DNA of 64,000 bases. It comes from an uncultured Clostridia bacterium (GTDB taxonomy: Bacteria; Bacillota; Clostridia; Oscillospirales; Acutalibacteraceae). Within the stretch, counting starts at the first letter, position 1; the number at the start of each line of letters is the position of its first letter. Below, piece after piece: positions 44,089 to 52,710 of this stretch. A program made the translations under genes and the position numbers. The stretch is taken from positions 1 through 64,000 of the forward strand of contig CALAEV010000033.1 in the NCBI GenBank assembly GCA_937892525.1, written 5' to 3'. A model generated the notes under the pieces. It was not told the origin of the DNA and made no database searches. It saw only the letters and a list, made by a program, of their open reading frames with translations.

Positions 44089-45135
44089 ATGCTTTATGTA
44101 TTTATAGCTATCATTGTAATTTGCATACTTCTTTTTGTTGTTGCACTTAAAATTATGGATGCAACAGGAATCAATAAAAGATGTGAGGGTGACGAAAACC
44201 TTAAATATCTTAAAGCCAAGAATTTTGATAATCTTAATGCTCGTCCAGTTGATTTCAAGTCTGATAAAGGTCAAACTCTTAACGGATTTTTATATAGTAA
44301 CGCAAAGGTTGAAACATATAAAGCCCTTGTGGTATTCTCACATGGTATGAGTGCAGGTCACTTGGCTTATACTACTGAAATCAACTATTTCGCACAAAAA
44401 GGCTATCTTGTGTTAGCTTATGATAATACTGGCACGTGTGCATCTGAAGGCAATAAGTTAAAAGGCTTTGCTCAAGGTATTGTTGACTTGAAATTCGCAC
44501 TTGAGTTTGTTAAAACACGAGACGAGTTAAAAGACATGCCAATTATTCTTGTGGGTCACTCTTGGGGTGCTTACAGTGTTTGTAATGTATCTGCAATTAC
44601 CGATGCTGAAATAAAAGGTATTGTTGCGTTTTCACCATTCAACTCAATGAACAAGTTAATCCGTGATATTGCAAAAACAAAGACTAAAATTGACCTTTCA
44701 ATTTTTAGTCCATTCTTTGACTTAATAAATCTTATAAGATTTGGCAAAACAGGTATTCTTCGTACTTGTGACACAATAAATGACAATTCTATTCCTACAC
44801 TTGTAATGCATGGCGGTAATGATATGCAGGTTACCGTGAAAAACAGTCCTGTTGGTAAACCTCATAAAATTCAAGATAACGAGAATGCGCGTACTGTTCT
44901 TTATGAAAGCAAATTCCATAATGTTTATCTTGCAAAAGACGCTGAACAATATCTTAACGACACATTTGCAAAGATTGAAACTCTTGGTAAGAATAGCCCT
45001 GAAGCGTATGAAGTTTACCAGAATATTGATTATGCACTTATTACAAAAGAAGATTTGAATGTTATGGAAACTGCACTTTCGTTTATGGAAGAATGTGTTA
45101 TGAAAAGAGATTTTTTAACTGAACAAGGTGAATAA
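44089..45135 (+). CDS. Membrane-anchored alpha/beta hydrolase
   Basis: Protein of 348 residues. An N-terminal membrane helix (about 2-20) is followed by an alpha/beta-hydrolase domain with VVFSHGMSAG near residue 83 (oxyanion region), the nucleophile elbow VGHSWGAYS with Ser 158, a later VMHGGNDMQV for the acid, and KFHNVY for the histidine. Substrate unknown; an esterase acting on acylated sugars would fit the operon. It is the first of five genes with gaps of 3, 27, 13 and 11 bases, all on the same strand. Confidence 0.85.
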   Translation: MLYVFIAIIVICILLFVVALKIMDATGINKRCEGDENLKYLKAKNFDNLNARPVDFKSDKGQTLNGFLYSNAKVETYKALVVFSHGMSAGHLAYTTEINYFAQKGYLVLAYDNTGTCASEGNKLKGFAQGIVDLKFALEFVKTRDELKDMPIILVGHSWGAYSVCNVSAITDAEIKGIVAFSPFNSMNKLIRDIAKTKTKIDLSIFSPFFDLINLIRFGKTGILRTCDTINDNSIPTLVMHGGNDMQVTVKNSPVGKPHKIQDNENARTVLYESKFHNVYLAKDAEQYLNDTFAKIETLGKNSPEAYEVYQNIDYALITKEDLNVMETALSFMEECVMKRDFLTEQGE

Positions 45136-45138
45136 TAT

Positions 45139-45795
45139 ATGATTTTTAAGAAAAGTGTTAATTACTCAAAAATTACTGAATACGACCGTGAAAAGAATAC
45201 AAAACGAGAAAATTATCGAGTTCTTAATGAAGAGTATGCACTTGAAAATCAAACTGTACTTTTAGGCGATTCTATTACTGATTTCTTTAATTGGTACGAG
45301 TTGTTTTATGATTTTAGTAAAAAATCAGGTCAGGCAGTTTATAACCGTGGAATAAGTGGTGACACAACTGACAGACTTCTTGAAAGACTTCAGGAAAATG
45401 TGTTGAATATAAATCCAAAAAACATTGTTTTGCTTATTGGTACAAATGATATTGGCAGGGGGCTACCTCTTTCAATGAGCGTTGAAAATGTAAGCAAAAT
45501 CATTGAAGAAAGCAAAAAAGTTTGCTCTGATGTAAATTTTATCTTACAGGCAGTTTATCCAATTAATCGTGGTATGCGTGATAATTTTGAAAAACGCAGT
45601 AACGAAAAAATTGACCTTATGAATAAGGAATTTGTAAAATTAAGTGAAAAATACAATTGCGTATGGCTTGATATTACAGACAAGTTGAAAGATGAAACCG
45701 GAAATCTAAAAAAAGAATACACCTATGACGGACTTCATCTGAATATAAATGCATATAAAGTTGTAGCAGAAAATGTTATACCATTATTAAAATAA
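45139..45795 (+). CDS. SGNH/GDSL-family esterase
   Basis: Serine esterase of 218 residues without a signal peptide. Block I is VLLGDSITDFF with Ser 45, block II is NRGISGDTTDRL with Gly, block III is LLIGTNDIGRG with Asn, and the Asp/His pair is DGLHLN near the C-terminus. The full set makes it look active. Sugar or sialate O-deacetylation is plausible next to a sialidase gene, but the family is broad. It starts three bases after the preceding gene, so translation is probably coupled. Confidence 0.9.
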   Translation: MIFKKSVNYSKITEYDREKNTKRENYRVLNEEYALENQTVLLGDSITDFFNWYELFYDFSKKSGQAVYNRGISGDTTDRLLERLQENVLNINPKNIVLLIGTNDIGRGLPLSMSVENVSKIIEESKKVCSDVNFILQAVYPINRGMRDNFEKRSNEKIDLMNKEFVKLSEKYNCVWLDITDKLKDETGNLKKEYTYDGLHLNINAYKVVAENVIPLLK

Positions 45796-45822
45796 AACAA
45801 AAACATATTTTGAGGTGATATT

Positions 45823-47235
45823 ATGAATAAAATTTCATTTGGCACAGGTGGTTGGCGTGCAATAATCGGCGAAGATTTCGTTTGCGAAAATGTACGCAGA
45901 GTTGCAAAAGGTATAAGCTTGCTTATGCAAGAAGAAAATAAAACAAATAAGCCTGTAATTATAGGATACGATAGACGATTCCTTTCTGAAAATGCTGCAA
46001 AATGGGTGGCAGAAGTACTTACTTGTGACGGAATAAATGTGTGGTTTATGGACAGAAGCGTGCCCACACCCCTTGTAATGCACACAGTTAAAGATAAATG
46101 CCTTGATTATGGTATTGAAATTACTGCAAGCCATAACCCTTCAAGTTACAACGGTATTAAACTTATTATTGAAGAGGGTAGAGATGCTCCTCTTGAAGTT
46201 ACAAATCGTCTTGAAGAGTTAATTGCAACAACTGACGATGTTCAATTTACTGATTTTGACCTTGCAGTTGAAAAAGGTCTTGTTACATATATTAAAAATC
46301 CGTTCAATAAATTCCTTGATGATATTATTGACCTTCTTGATATGAACGCTATGCGTGAGCGAGGACTTCGCGTGCTTTTCGACTCAATGCATGGCTCAGG
46401 TACATATCCATTACTTGTTATCTTCCACACTGCAAGATGCACTATTGACACAATCAATGTAAATCGTGATGCTTATTTTGGTGGTGTTATGCCGGCACCT
46501 TCTGAAAGAACTTTGTTCACACTTCGTAATCAGGTTGTAAATGGTGGCTATGATTTCGGTATTGCTATGGATGGTGACGGTGACCGTCTTGGTATTATTG
46601 ATGCAAATGGTAACTATATCAACGCTAACGAAATTTTGTGTTTACTTTATTACTATCTTGTAAAATACAAAGGTTGGCGTGGTCCGGTTGTAAGAAACCT
46701 TGCTACTACTCATATGCTTGATAAGATTGCAGAAAGCTTTGGCGAAAAATGTTATGAAGTTCCTGTTGGCTTTAAGTATATCTCATCAAAAATTGACGAA
46801 GTTGACGCAGTTCTTGGTGGTGAGTCATCAGGTGGCCTTACAGTTCGTGGCCATATTCACGGTAAAGACTCTGTTTATGCTGCATCTCTTTTTGCAGAAA
46901 TGGTAAGTGTTACAGGTAAATCTCCATCAGAACTTCTTGACGAATTGAAAAAAGAGTATGGTTCTTTTGTTCTTGTTGAAGACGATATGCGCTTTGCACC
47001 TGAAGTTAAACCAATGGTCAACAAAACACTTATGGTTGATAAGCTTCTTCCTACATTCAAAGATGAAATTAAGCGCGTTAACTATGAAGATGGTTGCAAG
47101 GTTTATTTTGAAGACGGTTATGTAATCTGCCGTTTTTCAGGTACTGAGCCACTTCTTCGCATATTTGCAGAAAGCACAAACCCTGTTCGTGCAAAAGAAT
47201 ATATTGACACATTTAAGAAATTCTTGTTTGAATAA
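45823..47235 (+). CDS. Phosphoglucomutase/phosphomannomutase family protein
   Basis: Alpha-D-phosphohexomutase of 470 residues. The phosphoserine loop is TASHNPSSYNGIK with Ser 103, the metal loop DGDGD is near 250-254, the sugar-binding loop is GGESSGG near 334-340, and the phosphate-binding loop is RFSGTEPLLRI. The whole four-domain pattern is present. It interconverts hexose-1- and 6-phosphates (glucose, mannose or related sugars); the specific sugar cannot be told. In this operon it probably feeds sugars from glycan breakdown into central metabolism. Confidence 0.92.
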   Translation: MNKISFGTGGWRAIIGEDFVCENVRRVAKGISLLMQEENKTNKPVIIGYDRRFLSENAAKWVAEVLTCDGINVWFMDRSVPTPLVMHTVKDKCLDYGIEITASHNPSSYNGIKLIIEEGRDAPLEVTNRLEELIATTDDVQFTDFDLAVEKGLVTYIKNPFNKFLDDIIDLLDMNAMRERGLRVLFDSMHGSGTYPLLVIFHTARCTIDTINVNRDAYFGGVMPAPSERTLFTLRNQVVNGGYDFGIAMDGDGDRLGIIDANGNYINANEILCLLYYYLVKYKGWRGPVVRNLATTHMLDKIAESFGEKCYEVPVGFKYISSKIDEVDAVLGGESSGGLTVRGHIHGKDSVYAASLFAEMVSVTGKSPSELLDELKKEYGSFVLVEDDMRFAPEVKPMVNKTLMVDKLLPTFKDEIKRVNYEDGCKVYFEDGYVICRFSGTEPLLRIFAESTNPVRAKEYIDTFKKFLFE

Positions 47236-47248
47236 TAGGTGATTACTT

Positions 47249-48745
47249 ATGAACTCAAAAATTATTTATGACCAACCATTTGACCACAAAGAATATGGGT
47301 CAGAGCGTAACCGTATTCCTGCACTCTACACTCTTAACGACGGTAGTGTTATGGCAGGTGCTGATATCCGTTATTCTCACGGCTCTGATTCCCCTAACAA
47401 TATTGATATTGCAGTTGCAATTTCAAAAGATGGTTATACTGACTGGGATTATGTAATGGTAAATCATTTTGACGATTATGCAGATACTGTTACATCAACA
47501 GATAGTGCATCATTTATTGATTCAGTTATTGCGCAATCATCTACAGGTAGAATATTTATGTTGGCAGATGCTCAACCAAGTGAATGTGGATATCTTCAAT
47601 GCAAAACTGGTACAGGATACTGCACAATTGATGGTAAAAAGCATTTGCTTTTGACAAAAGGTAATAATGGCGATAAATTATCAACTTTCGGTTATTATGT
47701 TGGCGATTTTGAAGACGATTTCGCTCCTGTTTTCACAAGAAACGACAAAAAGATTACTGAATATTCTATTGACCGTGAGTTCCGAATTTACAAAAACGGT
47801 GAGCCACTTTATACAGAGCAAAAGGGTAGCGAAGGCGTTAAAGTTCAACAAAATGTTTTTTATAGCTCAGCAGAATTCAAATGCTATAAAACAACTTATT
47901 TATGGTTAAGATATAGCGATGATAACGGTAAAACATGGAGTCATCCACAAATTATTTCAGAGTTTGTAAAAAATGAAAAAGAGTCATTTTTAGGTGTTGG
48001 CCCTGGTCGTGGAGCTGTAATCAACCATAATGGTAAAGAACGTGTGCTTTTCTGTGTCTATGATAATAACGGACTTTTCAAAGACCCTATTTTTGAAAAT
48101 GCAAGCGTTATTTATACTGATGACAACGGCGCAACATGGCACAGAAGTAAAAAAATCAAAATCAAATCAGGTATAGGCAAAACAAGTGAATCGCAACTTG
48201 TAAAAATTGAGGGTGAAAACTATAAAGCCCTTCGTATTTACGCAAGAAACTTAAGCAACTATATCGCGTATGCTGATAGTCTTGATGGTGGCGTTACTTG
48301 GACAGAATTTAAGGCAGACCGTGCTCTTGAAGGTACTAAAAATTGTATGGTTTCGCTTATGGAAACATCAAAAAAGATTGACGGCAAACAAGTTGTTCTT
48401 TGCTCTGCCGGTGGTAATCTTAAAGCAAGAGCAGATGGTGTTCTTCGCGTTGGTGTTACAGAAGAAAACGGCACAGTTAATTGGATTAGCAAATACCATT
48501 TAACACAAGGCTTTTATGGCTATTCTTGCCTTACAGAACTTTCTGACGGAAACTTCGCAGTATTCTATGAAGACGAAGCAGCACATCTTAAATACACGGT
48601 TTTCAGCGTGTTAGATGATGGCGCAATCAACGAAATCAACGGCGAAAATCTTGACTTCAAGCCAGACAATTCACCAAAGACATTAAAATCAATTAAAACA
48701 AAACGAGCAATTGCAAGCATCAAATTCAAGTTAGGGTTAATGTAG
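47249..48745 (+). CDS. Exo-alpha-sialidase-like protein (GH33), no signal peptide
   Basis: Six-bladed propeller enzyme of 498 residues that would remove terminal sialic acid. The N-terminus has RIPALYTLNDG (the RIP arginine) and Asp-box repeats YSDDNGKTW, YTDDNGATW and DSLDGGVTW. A later GFYGYSC segment could supply the catalytic tyrosine and TSESQLVK the glutamate. No signal peptide or wall anchor is seen, unlike secreted gut sialidases, so it may act inside the cell on imported sialylated oligosaccharides. No nan catabolic genes are in the window. Substrate is inferred from family only. Confidence 0.85.
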   Translation: MNSKIIYDQPFDHKEYGSERNRIPALYTLNDGSVMAGADIRYSHGSDSPNNIDIAVAISKDGYTDWDYVMVNHFDDYADTVTSTDSASFIDSVIAQSSTGRIFMLADAQPSECGYLQCKTGTGYCTIDGKKHLLLTKGNNGDKLSTFGYYVGDFEDDFAPVFTRNDKKITEYSIDREFRIYKNGEPLYTEQKGSEGVKVQQNVFYSSAEFKCYKTTYLWLRYSDDNGKTWSHPQIISEFVKNEKESFLGVGPGRGAVINHNGKERVLFCVYDNNGLFKDPIFENASVIYTDDNGATWHRSKKIKIKSGIGKTSESQLVKIEGENYKALRIYARNLSNYIAYADSLDGGVTWTEFKADRALEGTKNCMVSLMETSKKIDGKQVVLCSAGGNLKARADGVLRVGVTEENGTVNWISKYHLTQGFYGYSCLTELSDGNFAVFYEDEAAHLKYTVFSVLDDGAINEINGENLDFKPDNSPKTLKSIKTKRAIASIKFKLGLM

Positions 48746-48756
48746 TAGGCAGGATT

Positions 48757-49665
48757 ATGGCATATTTATTTACACATTTTACAGAAACTAAAGGTGACCA
48801 GGAATATGTCTGGTTTGCCGTTAGTCGTGATGGTCTTAATTGGATAGATTTGGGTAGTGATGTGCCAATTCTTGCATCAAAACTTGGTACAAAAGGTGTT
48901 CGTGACCCATTTATCGTTTATGATGAAAAATTAAAGAAGTATTTCATAATCGCAACCGACTTGCTTACCACAAGTGGTAATTGGTATGACTTTTCACACA
49001 AGGGAAGTCGCTCACTTGTTGTGTGGGAAAGTGAAGATTTAATAAATTGGTCAGAAGAACGACTCTGTGAAGTTGGAATTGATGGTGCTGGTTGTGTGTG
49101 GGCTCCTGAGGCAGTATTCTGCAATGAAAAAGATGCCTGGCTTGTGTTTTTTGCATCTTGTGTACGCGAAAAAGGGCAACTTCACCACAAGCAGAGAATT
49201 TACGGCACTTTCACAAAGGATTTTAAAGAGTTTACACCCACATTTAAGTTTATTGATGCCAAAACTGATGTCATTGATACAAATATCGTTTGGGACAACG
49301 GCTATTACTACCGATTCTCAAAAGATGAAACTCACAAGAAAATTACCATCGAGAGAAGCGAAAAACTTGTTGACGGAGAATGGAAATCAATTCATTCAGA
49401 TACTTTTGCAAACTTTTTCGGACTTGAAGGTCCCGAAACATATTATCTTGATGATATGCAGAAATGGTGTTTGATTGCAGACCAGTATCATACTCATAAA
49501 GGTTATACTCCGTTTGTTTGCGACGATTTAGAAACAGGTGAATTCATTCAACTTGATGAGAGTCAGTTCAGTATGGGCAAACGCAAAAAACGTCACGGTG
49601 GCGTTATTAAAATTACAGACGAACAATACGATAAACTCGTAGAGACTTTTGGTGTAGATAAATAA
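48757..49665 (+). CDS. Glycoside hydrolase family 43-like protein
   Basis: Five-bladed propeller protein of 302 residues without a signal peptide. Family landmarks are GVRDPFIVYDEK near residue 50 (carboxylate), VWAPEAVF (blade 3) and GLEGPETYY near residue 225, where the Glu is the likely general acid. GH43 members usually act on arabinose or xylose linkages, but this branch is uncertain and its first-blade Asp is not obvious. It is the last gene of the operon, 11 bases after the sialidase gene, followed by a terminator. Confidence 0.78.
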   Translation: MAYLFTHFTETKGDQEYVWFAVSRDGLNWIDLGSDVPILASKLGTKGVRDPFIVYDEKLKKYFIIATDLLTTSGNWYDFSHKGSRSLVVWESEDLINWSEERLCEVGIDGAGCVWAPEAVFCNEKDAWLVFFASCVREKGQLHHKQRIYGTFTKDFKEFTPTFKFIDAKTDVIDTNIVWDNGYYYRFSKDETHKKITIERSEKLVDGEWKSIHSDTFANFFGLEGPETYYLDDMQKWCLIADQYHTHKGYTPFVCDDLETGEFIQLDESQFSMGKRKKRHGGVIKITDEQYDKLVETFGVDK

Positions 49666-49694
49666 ACCACTAAAATTGTTAATTTATTTAAAGC

Positions 49695-49727
49695 TAAAAA
49701 ACAGCACTATATAGTGCTGTTTTTTTG
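49695..49727 (+). terminator. Terminator of the sialidase operon
   Basis: AAAACAGCACTAT and ATAGTGCTGTTTT pair closely, followed by T residues. Confidence 0.9.
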
Positions 49728-49832
49728 TACCTAAATCTTTAATATTTGTAAGGTCATAGGCTTAATCGGAGACCCGCACCCCACGACACGCTCCGCATGC
49801 CTCTAAAATCAAATCATTTGCACAAACTAAAA

Positions 49833-49863
49833 AGAAAAAGAGCCGTAAAACGACTCTTTTTCT
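49833..49863 (-). terminator. Terminator of tRNA-Trp
   Basis: AGAAAAAGAG-(T/C)-CG pairs around TTTT with one G-T pair on the reverse strand, followed by T residues; it lies just past the tRNA 3' end. Confidence 0.75.
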
Positions 49864-49868
49864 TTTTT

Positions 49869-49944
49869 TGGCAGGGGCAGAAGGATTCGAACCCTCGGCA
49901 CGCGGTTTTGGAGACCGCTGCTCTACCAACTGAGCTATACCCCT
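49869..49944 (-). tRNA. trnW: tRNA-Trp (anticodon CCA)
   Basis: On the reverse strand a 76-base cloverleaf reads AGGGGTATAGCTCAGTTGGT at the 5' end, has the anticodon loop CTCCAAA (anticodon CCA, tryptophan), a GGTTCGAATCC T-arm and an encoded 3' CCA. The acceptor pairs AGGGGTA with TGCCCCT with one G-T pair. It has its own promoter and terminator. The accessory region begins about 200 bases from its 5' end. Confidence 0.96.
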
Positions 49945-50069
49945 GTATCAACGTTTCAGCGACCTGTGCCCGCAAAATGTAACCCGAAATGTAACCTTTT
50001 TCGCGTTAAAATCGCCGATTTCAATTGTGCTTTGGTTTGAAAATTTGTATATCTTCAAATCACGTTTAT

Positions 50070-50097
50070 ATTATACACGCTTTTCGCCTTTTGTCAA
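50070..50097 (-). promoter_or_regulatory. Promoter of tRNA-Trp
   Basis: On the reverse strand: TTGACA (50097-50092), a 16-base spacer and TATAAT (50075-50070), about 120 bases before the tRNA. Confidence 0.75.
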
Positions 50098-50130
50098 TGT
50101 GTTTTTTCAATAAATATTGCAAAAATTAAA

Positions 50131-50159
50131 AAAGTACCCACTATATGTAGTGGGTACTA
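50131..50159 (-). terminator. Terminator of the lost MobV gene
   Basis: AGTACCCACTA pairs with TAGTGGGTACT around four bases. The A-rich left side gives a T-tract on the reverse strand, fitting the relaxase scrap that reads toward it. Confidence 0.75.
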
Positions 50160-50173
50160 AAAAATTCTATATA

Positions 50174-50278
50174 TCACTTTACTTGCTCGAACTCAGGAGT
50201 GATATCTTCTGCCTGCTGCCACACCTTCAAATTGTGCATATTTTGTGCTAATTCGAGTTTTAACTGCTCATTTTTAGT
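50174..50278 (-). pseudogene. 3' remnant of a MobV-family relaxase gene
   Basis: About 34 codons plus stop read NEQLKLELAQNMHNLKVWQQ and end in ITPEFEQVK. They match the last residues of the full relaxase at 61275-62075 (NEQLKLELAESMHNLKIWQM, ITPNFNKAKENR). The DNA has diverged well beyond a recent copy, so it is a relic of a different MobV plasmid. No homology continues above about 50280. Its terminator remains at 50131. Confidence 0.8.
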
Positions 50279-50336
50279 AGAAAATTTATAGATATATTAG
50301 GATTAAAGCACCAGAAGACTTTAAAATCTGAAAAAA

Positions 50337-50416
50337 TCACAAAATTACCGTGACAAAATACTTGACAAGCCTAAAAATGTAGTTTATAATAAAATCACAA
50401 AATACGCATGACAAAA
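50337..50416. repeat. Pair of 22-base direct repeats around the island promoter
   Basis: Copy 1 at 50337-50358 and copy 2 at 50395-50416 both read TCACAAAAT-N5-TGACAAAA, 58 bases apart, one just before the -35 box and one after the -10. The layout suggests paired operators for a repressor; no regulator gene is in the island. Confidence 0.65.
50362..50390 (+). promoter_or_regulatory. Consensus promoter of the type I island
   Basis: TTGACA (50362-50367), a 17-base spacer and TATAAT (50385-50390), a full sigma-A consensus that implies strong expression unless repressed. Confidence 0.85.
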
Positions 50417-50428
50417 AAGAGGTGTATT

Positions 50429-51025
50429 ATGATACTTGAAAATATTGCTTCAATTCGAACAGGAGTTGTTGCAACGCGAAAAAAAGCGGGAGAGAACGAC
50501 CCTGTTGAATGCGAATATAATCTTATAAATTTAAAGTGTGCATCTCCTGCAGGATATCTTGATTTGCAGTATGTTGAAAAACTTCAGACTTCTGAAAAAC
50601 TAAAACAAGAATATTTCACACAAATGGATGATATTCTTGTTAGACTCAGCGCTCCATATACAACTATATTGGTTAATAAGGAAGAATGGTGTGGATATCT
50701 GGTTCCGTCGCATTTTGCAATTATACGAGTTAATAAATCCGTTGCTTTGCCTGAATATATATTATGGTTATTAAAAAGAGAATCCACCAAGCAAAAAATT
50801 CTGCAAAACATAAGTGGTAACGGTGTGTTCGGAACTATAAACTCAAAGTTCTTTAATACTTTACAAGTTCGCGACTTGCCACTAAACAAACAATACATTA
50901 TCGGACAAATGCAAATACTATCCGAAAGAGAGCAAGAATTACTACATAAATTAACGGTACAAAAAGAAATATATAATAAATTGATTGTTGATAAAATTTA
51001 TGATTCAGTAAAGAGAGGTAATTAA
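50429..51025 (+). CDS. Half-length type I specificity protein (HsdS-like)
   Basis: Protein of about 198 residues with one target-recognition domain (from IASIRTG to the FNTLQVRDLPL segment) and one conserved helix region (the segment from QMQILSEREQE to the end). A full HsdS has two of each. Solitary half-size subunits can pair to form a whole specificity subunit. GAGGTG precedes the ATG at 50429; the upstream ATG at 50408 overlaps the second direct repeat. hsdM starts one base after its stop codon. With the full HsdS downstream it gives the island two possible specificities. Confidence 0.8.
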   Translation: MILENIASIRTGVVATRKKAGENDPVECEYNLINLKCASPAGYLDLQYVEKLQTSEKLKQEYFTQMDDILVRLSAPYTTILVNKEEWCGYLVPSHFAIIRVNKSVALPEYILWLLKRESTKQKILQNISGNGVFGTINSKFFNTLQVRDLPLNKQYIIGQMQILSEREQELLHKLTVQKEIYNKLIVDKIYDSVKRGN

Positions 51026-51026
51026 A

Positions 51027-52583
51027 ATGACTACAAAACAAAATATTGAAAAAGTACTTTGGAACGCTTGCGATAGTTTTCGCGGAAAGATTGATAGCTC
51101 ACGTTATAAAGATTATATTCTCTCAATGCTTTTTGTTAAGTATTTGAGCGATGTATATGTAGAAACAAAAGAAGATTATATAAAACAGTATGATGGAGAT
51201 ATGCGCCGAGTTGAACGTGCAATGAGTAGAGAACGTTTTGTTATGGATGAAACATCAACATTTACATATCTCTATAATAATCGTAATGATGCAGAAATTG
51301 GTCAAAAAATTAATGTCGCACTTGCTGCTATTGAAAATAATAACAGTGCAAAACTGCACAACGTTTTTCGTGCTATTGATTTTAATTCAACTGTTGATTT
51401 CGGTGAGCCAAAAGAGAAAAATGCAATCCTTAAAAATCTTTTAGAGGATTTCAAAGACCTTGACTTAAGACCATCTCAGTTAGATACAGTTGATATCATT
51501 GGTGATGCATACGAGTATATGATTGCAAACTTTGCTTCTGATGCAGGTAAAAAAGGTGGCGAGTTCTACACACCGAGTAAGGTTTCTGAACTTGTTGCTC
51601 GTTTAGTACAACCAAAAGAGAATGACCGCATTTATGATGCTACTTGTGGTAGTGGTGGCTTGCTTCTTAAAGCTTTCAAACAAATTCCAAGTGGCAAGGC
51701 TCGTATTTATGGTCAGGAACAAAATATGCAGACTTGGGCTCTTTGTCGTATGAATATGTTCCTTCATAATGTTGATGACGCAGTTATCTGGCATGGTGAT
51801 ACACTTGCTAATCCAGCTAATATTGAAGATGATAAGTTAATGAAGTTTCAATGCATTGTTGCTAACCCACCATTCTCACTTGATAAGTGGGATAGTGGCT
51901 TCCTTGGTGATGTAGAAACTGATGCAAAGGGTAAAAAGCCTAAGATGAGTGCAGAACTTGACTTGTATCGTCGTTTTGATTGGGGTATTCCACCAACATC
52001 AAAAGGTGACTATGCTTTTGTTATGCACATGCTTCATAGCCTTGATGCAGAAAGAGGTCGTATGGGAATTATTCTTCCTCATGGTGTTCTTTTCAGAGGA
52101 GCAAGTGAAGGTAGAATTCGTCAGACCATTATTGAACAATTTAATTTACTTGATGCTGTAATTGGTCTTCCTGCAAACCTTTTCTATGGCGCAGGCATTC
52201 CAGCTTGTATTCTTATCTTCCGTAAAGACCGTGGCACAAACAATAAAGTTCTTTTTGTTGATGCAAGTGGAGAAGGCAACTTTGAAAAGGGTAAGAACCA
52301 GAATATCCTTCGTGAATGTGATGTTGAACATATTGTAAATACATACAACAATTATAAAAATGATATCAACTTCACAGGTGAAGATAAATATAGCTATGTT
52401 GCTACTCTTGATGAGATTAAAGAGAATGATTATAACCTTAATATTCCTCGTTATGTAGATACATTTGAGGAAGAGGAACTCATTGATATTGAAGAGGTTA
52501 AAAACAACATTGCAAATATTGAAGCAGAACTTGCTGAAGTACAAGCACAGATGAAGAAATATATGAAAGAATTAGGCTTATAA
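51027..52583 (+). CDS. hsdM: Type I restriction enzyme methylase subunit
   Basis: N6-adenine methyltransferase of 518 residues, acting with HsdS to protect the host DNA. The N-terminal helical region is typical (KYKDYILSMLFVKYLSD-type start). Motif I is DATCGSGG near 203-210, motif IV is ANPPF near 282-286, and GEFYTPSKVSELVARL precedes motif I. The C-terminal helices (about 490-518) would contact HsdS. GAGAGG lies before the ATG. The half-HsdS gene is one base upstream; the OLD-like ATPase gene follows after 127 bases. Confidence 0.95.
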   Translation: MTTKQNIEKVLWNACDSFRGKIDSSRYKDYILSMLFVKYLSDVYVETKEDYIKQYDGDMRRVERAMSRERFVMDETSTFTYLYNNRNDAEIGQKINVALAAIENNNSAKLHNVFRAIDFNSTVDFGEPKEKNAILKNLLEDFKDLDLRPSQLDTVDIIGDAYEYMIANFASDAGKKGGEFYTPSKVSELVARLVQPKENDRIYDATCGSGGLLLKAFKQIPSGKARIYGQEQNMQTWALCRMNMFLHNVDDAVIWHGDTLANPANIEDDKLMKFQCIVANPPFSLDKWDSGFLGDVETDAKGKKPKMSAELDLYRRFDWGIPPTSKGDYAFVMHMLHSLDAERGRMGIILPHGVLFRGASEGRIRQTIIEQFNLLDAVIGLPANLFYGAGIPACILIFRKDRGTNNKVLFVDASGEGNFEKGKNQNILRECDVEHIVNTYNNYKNDINFTGEDKYSYVATLDEIKENDYNLNIPRYVDTFEEEELIDIEEVKNNIANIEAELAEVQAQMKKYMKELGL

Positions 52584-52710
52584 AAAGACTAAGTTTGAAT
52601 ATATTCTAAATCGCATATATAAAGCAGTTTTTAAAAATGTCGTGTTGCATAAAACAATCTTTATCATAGCGACTTTAGTTGGTAGATAAAATAAAAAATG
52701 AGGTTGAATA

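Larger units (their letters stand above)
49666..50428. other. Gene-poor junction between chromosome and accessory region
   Basis: No protein gene is recognised here. It contains the GH43 terminator, a GC-rich patch (about 49768-49800) unlike the surrounding AT-rich DNA, tRNA-Trp with its terminator and promoter, a MobV relaxase gene scrap, and the promoter of the type I island flanked by direct repeats. A short frame over 49797-49982 is only the tRNA complement. Confidence 0.7.

Noticed and set aside
49797..49982. 61-codon frame on the forward strand
   Set aside because: It is the complement of tRNA-Trp and its terminator, and shows no protein features.
49869..50100. tRNA-Trp as the integration site of the accessory region
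   Set aside because: Elements usually enter at a tRNA 3' end; here the foreign DNA is on the 5' side, no integrase gene is seen, and no second copy of the tRNA end was found further right.
52584..52710. Separate promoter for the OLD-like gene
   Set aside because: TTGCAT-like and TAAAAT-like boxes exist in the 127-base gap, but no pair has proper spacing.
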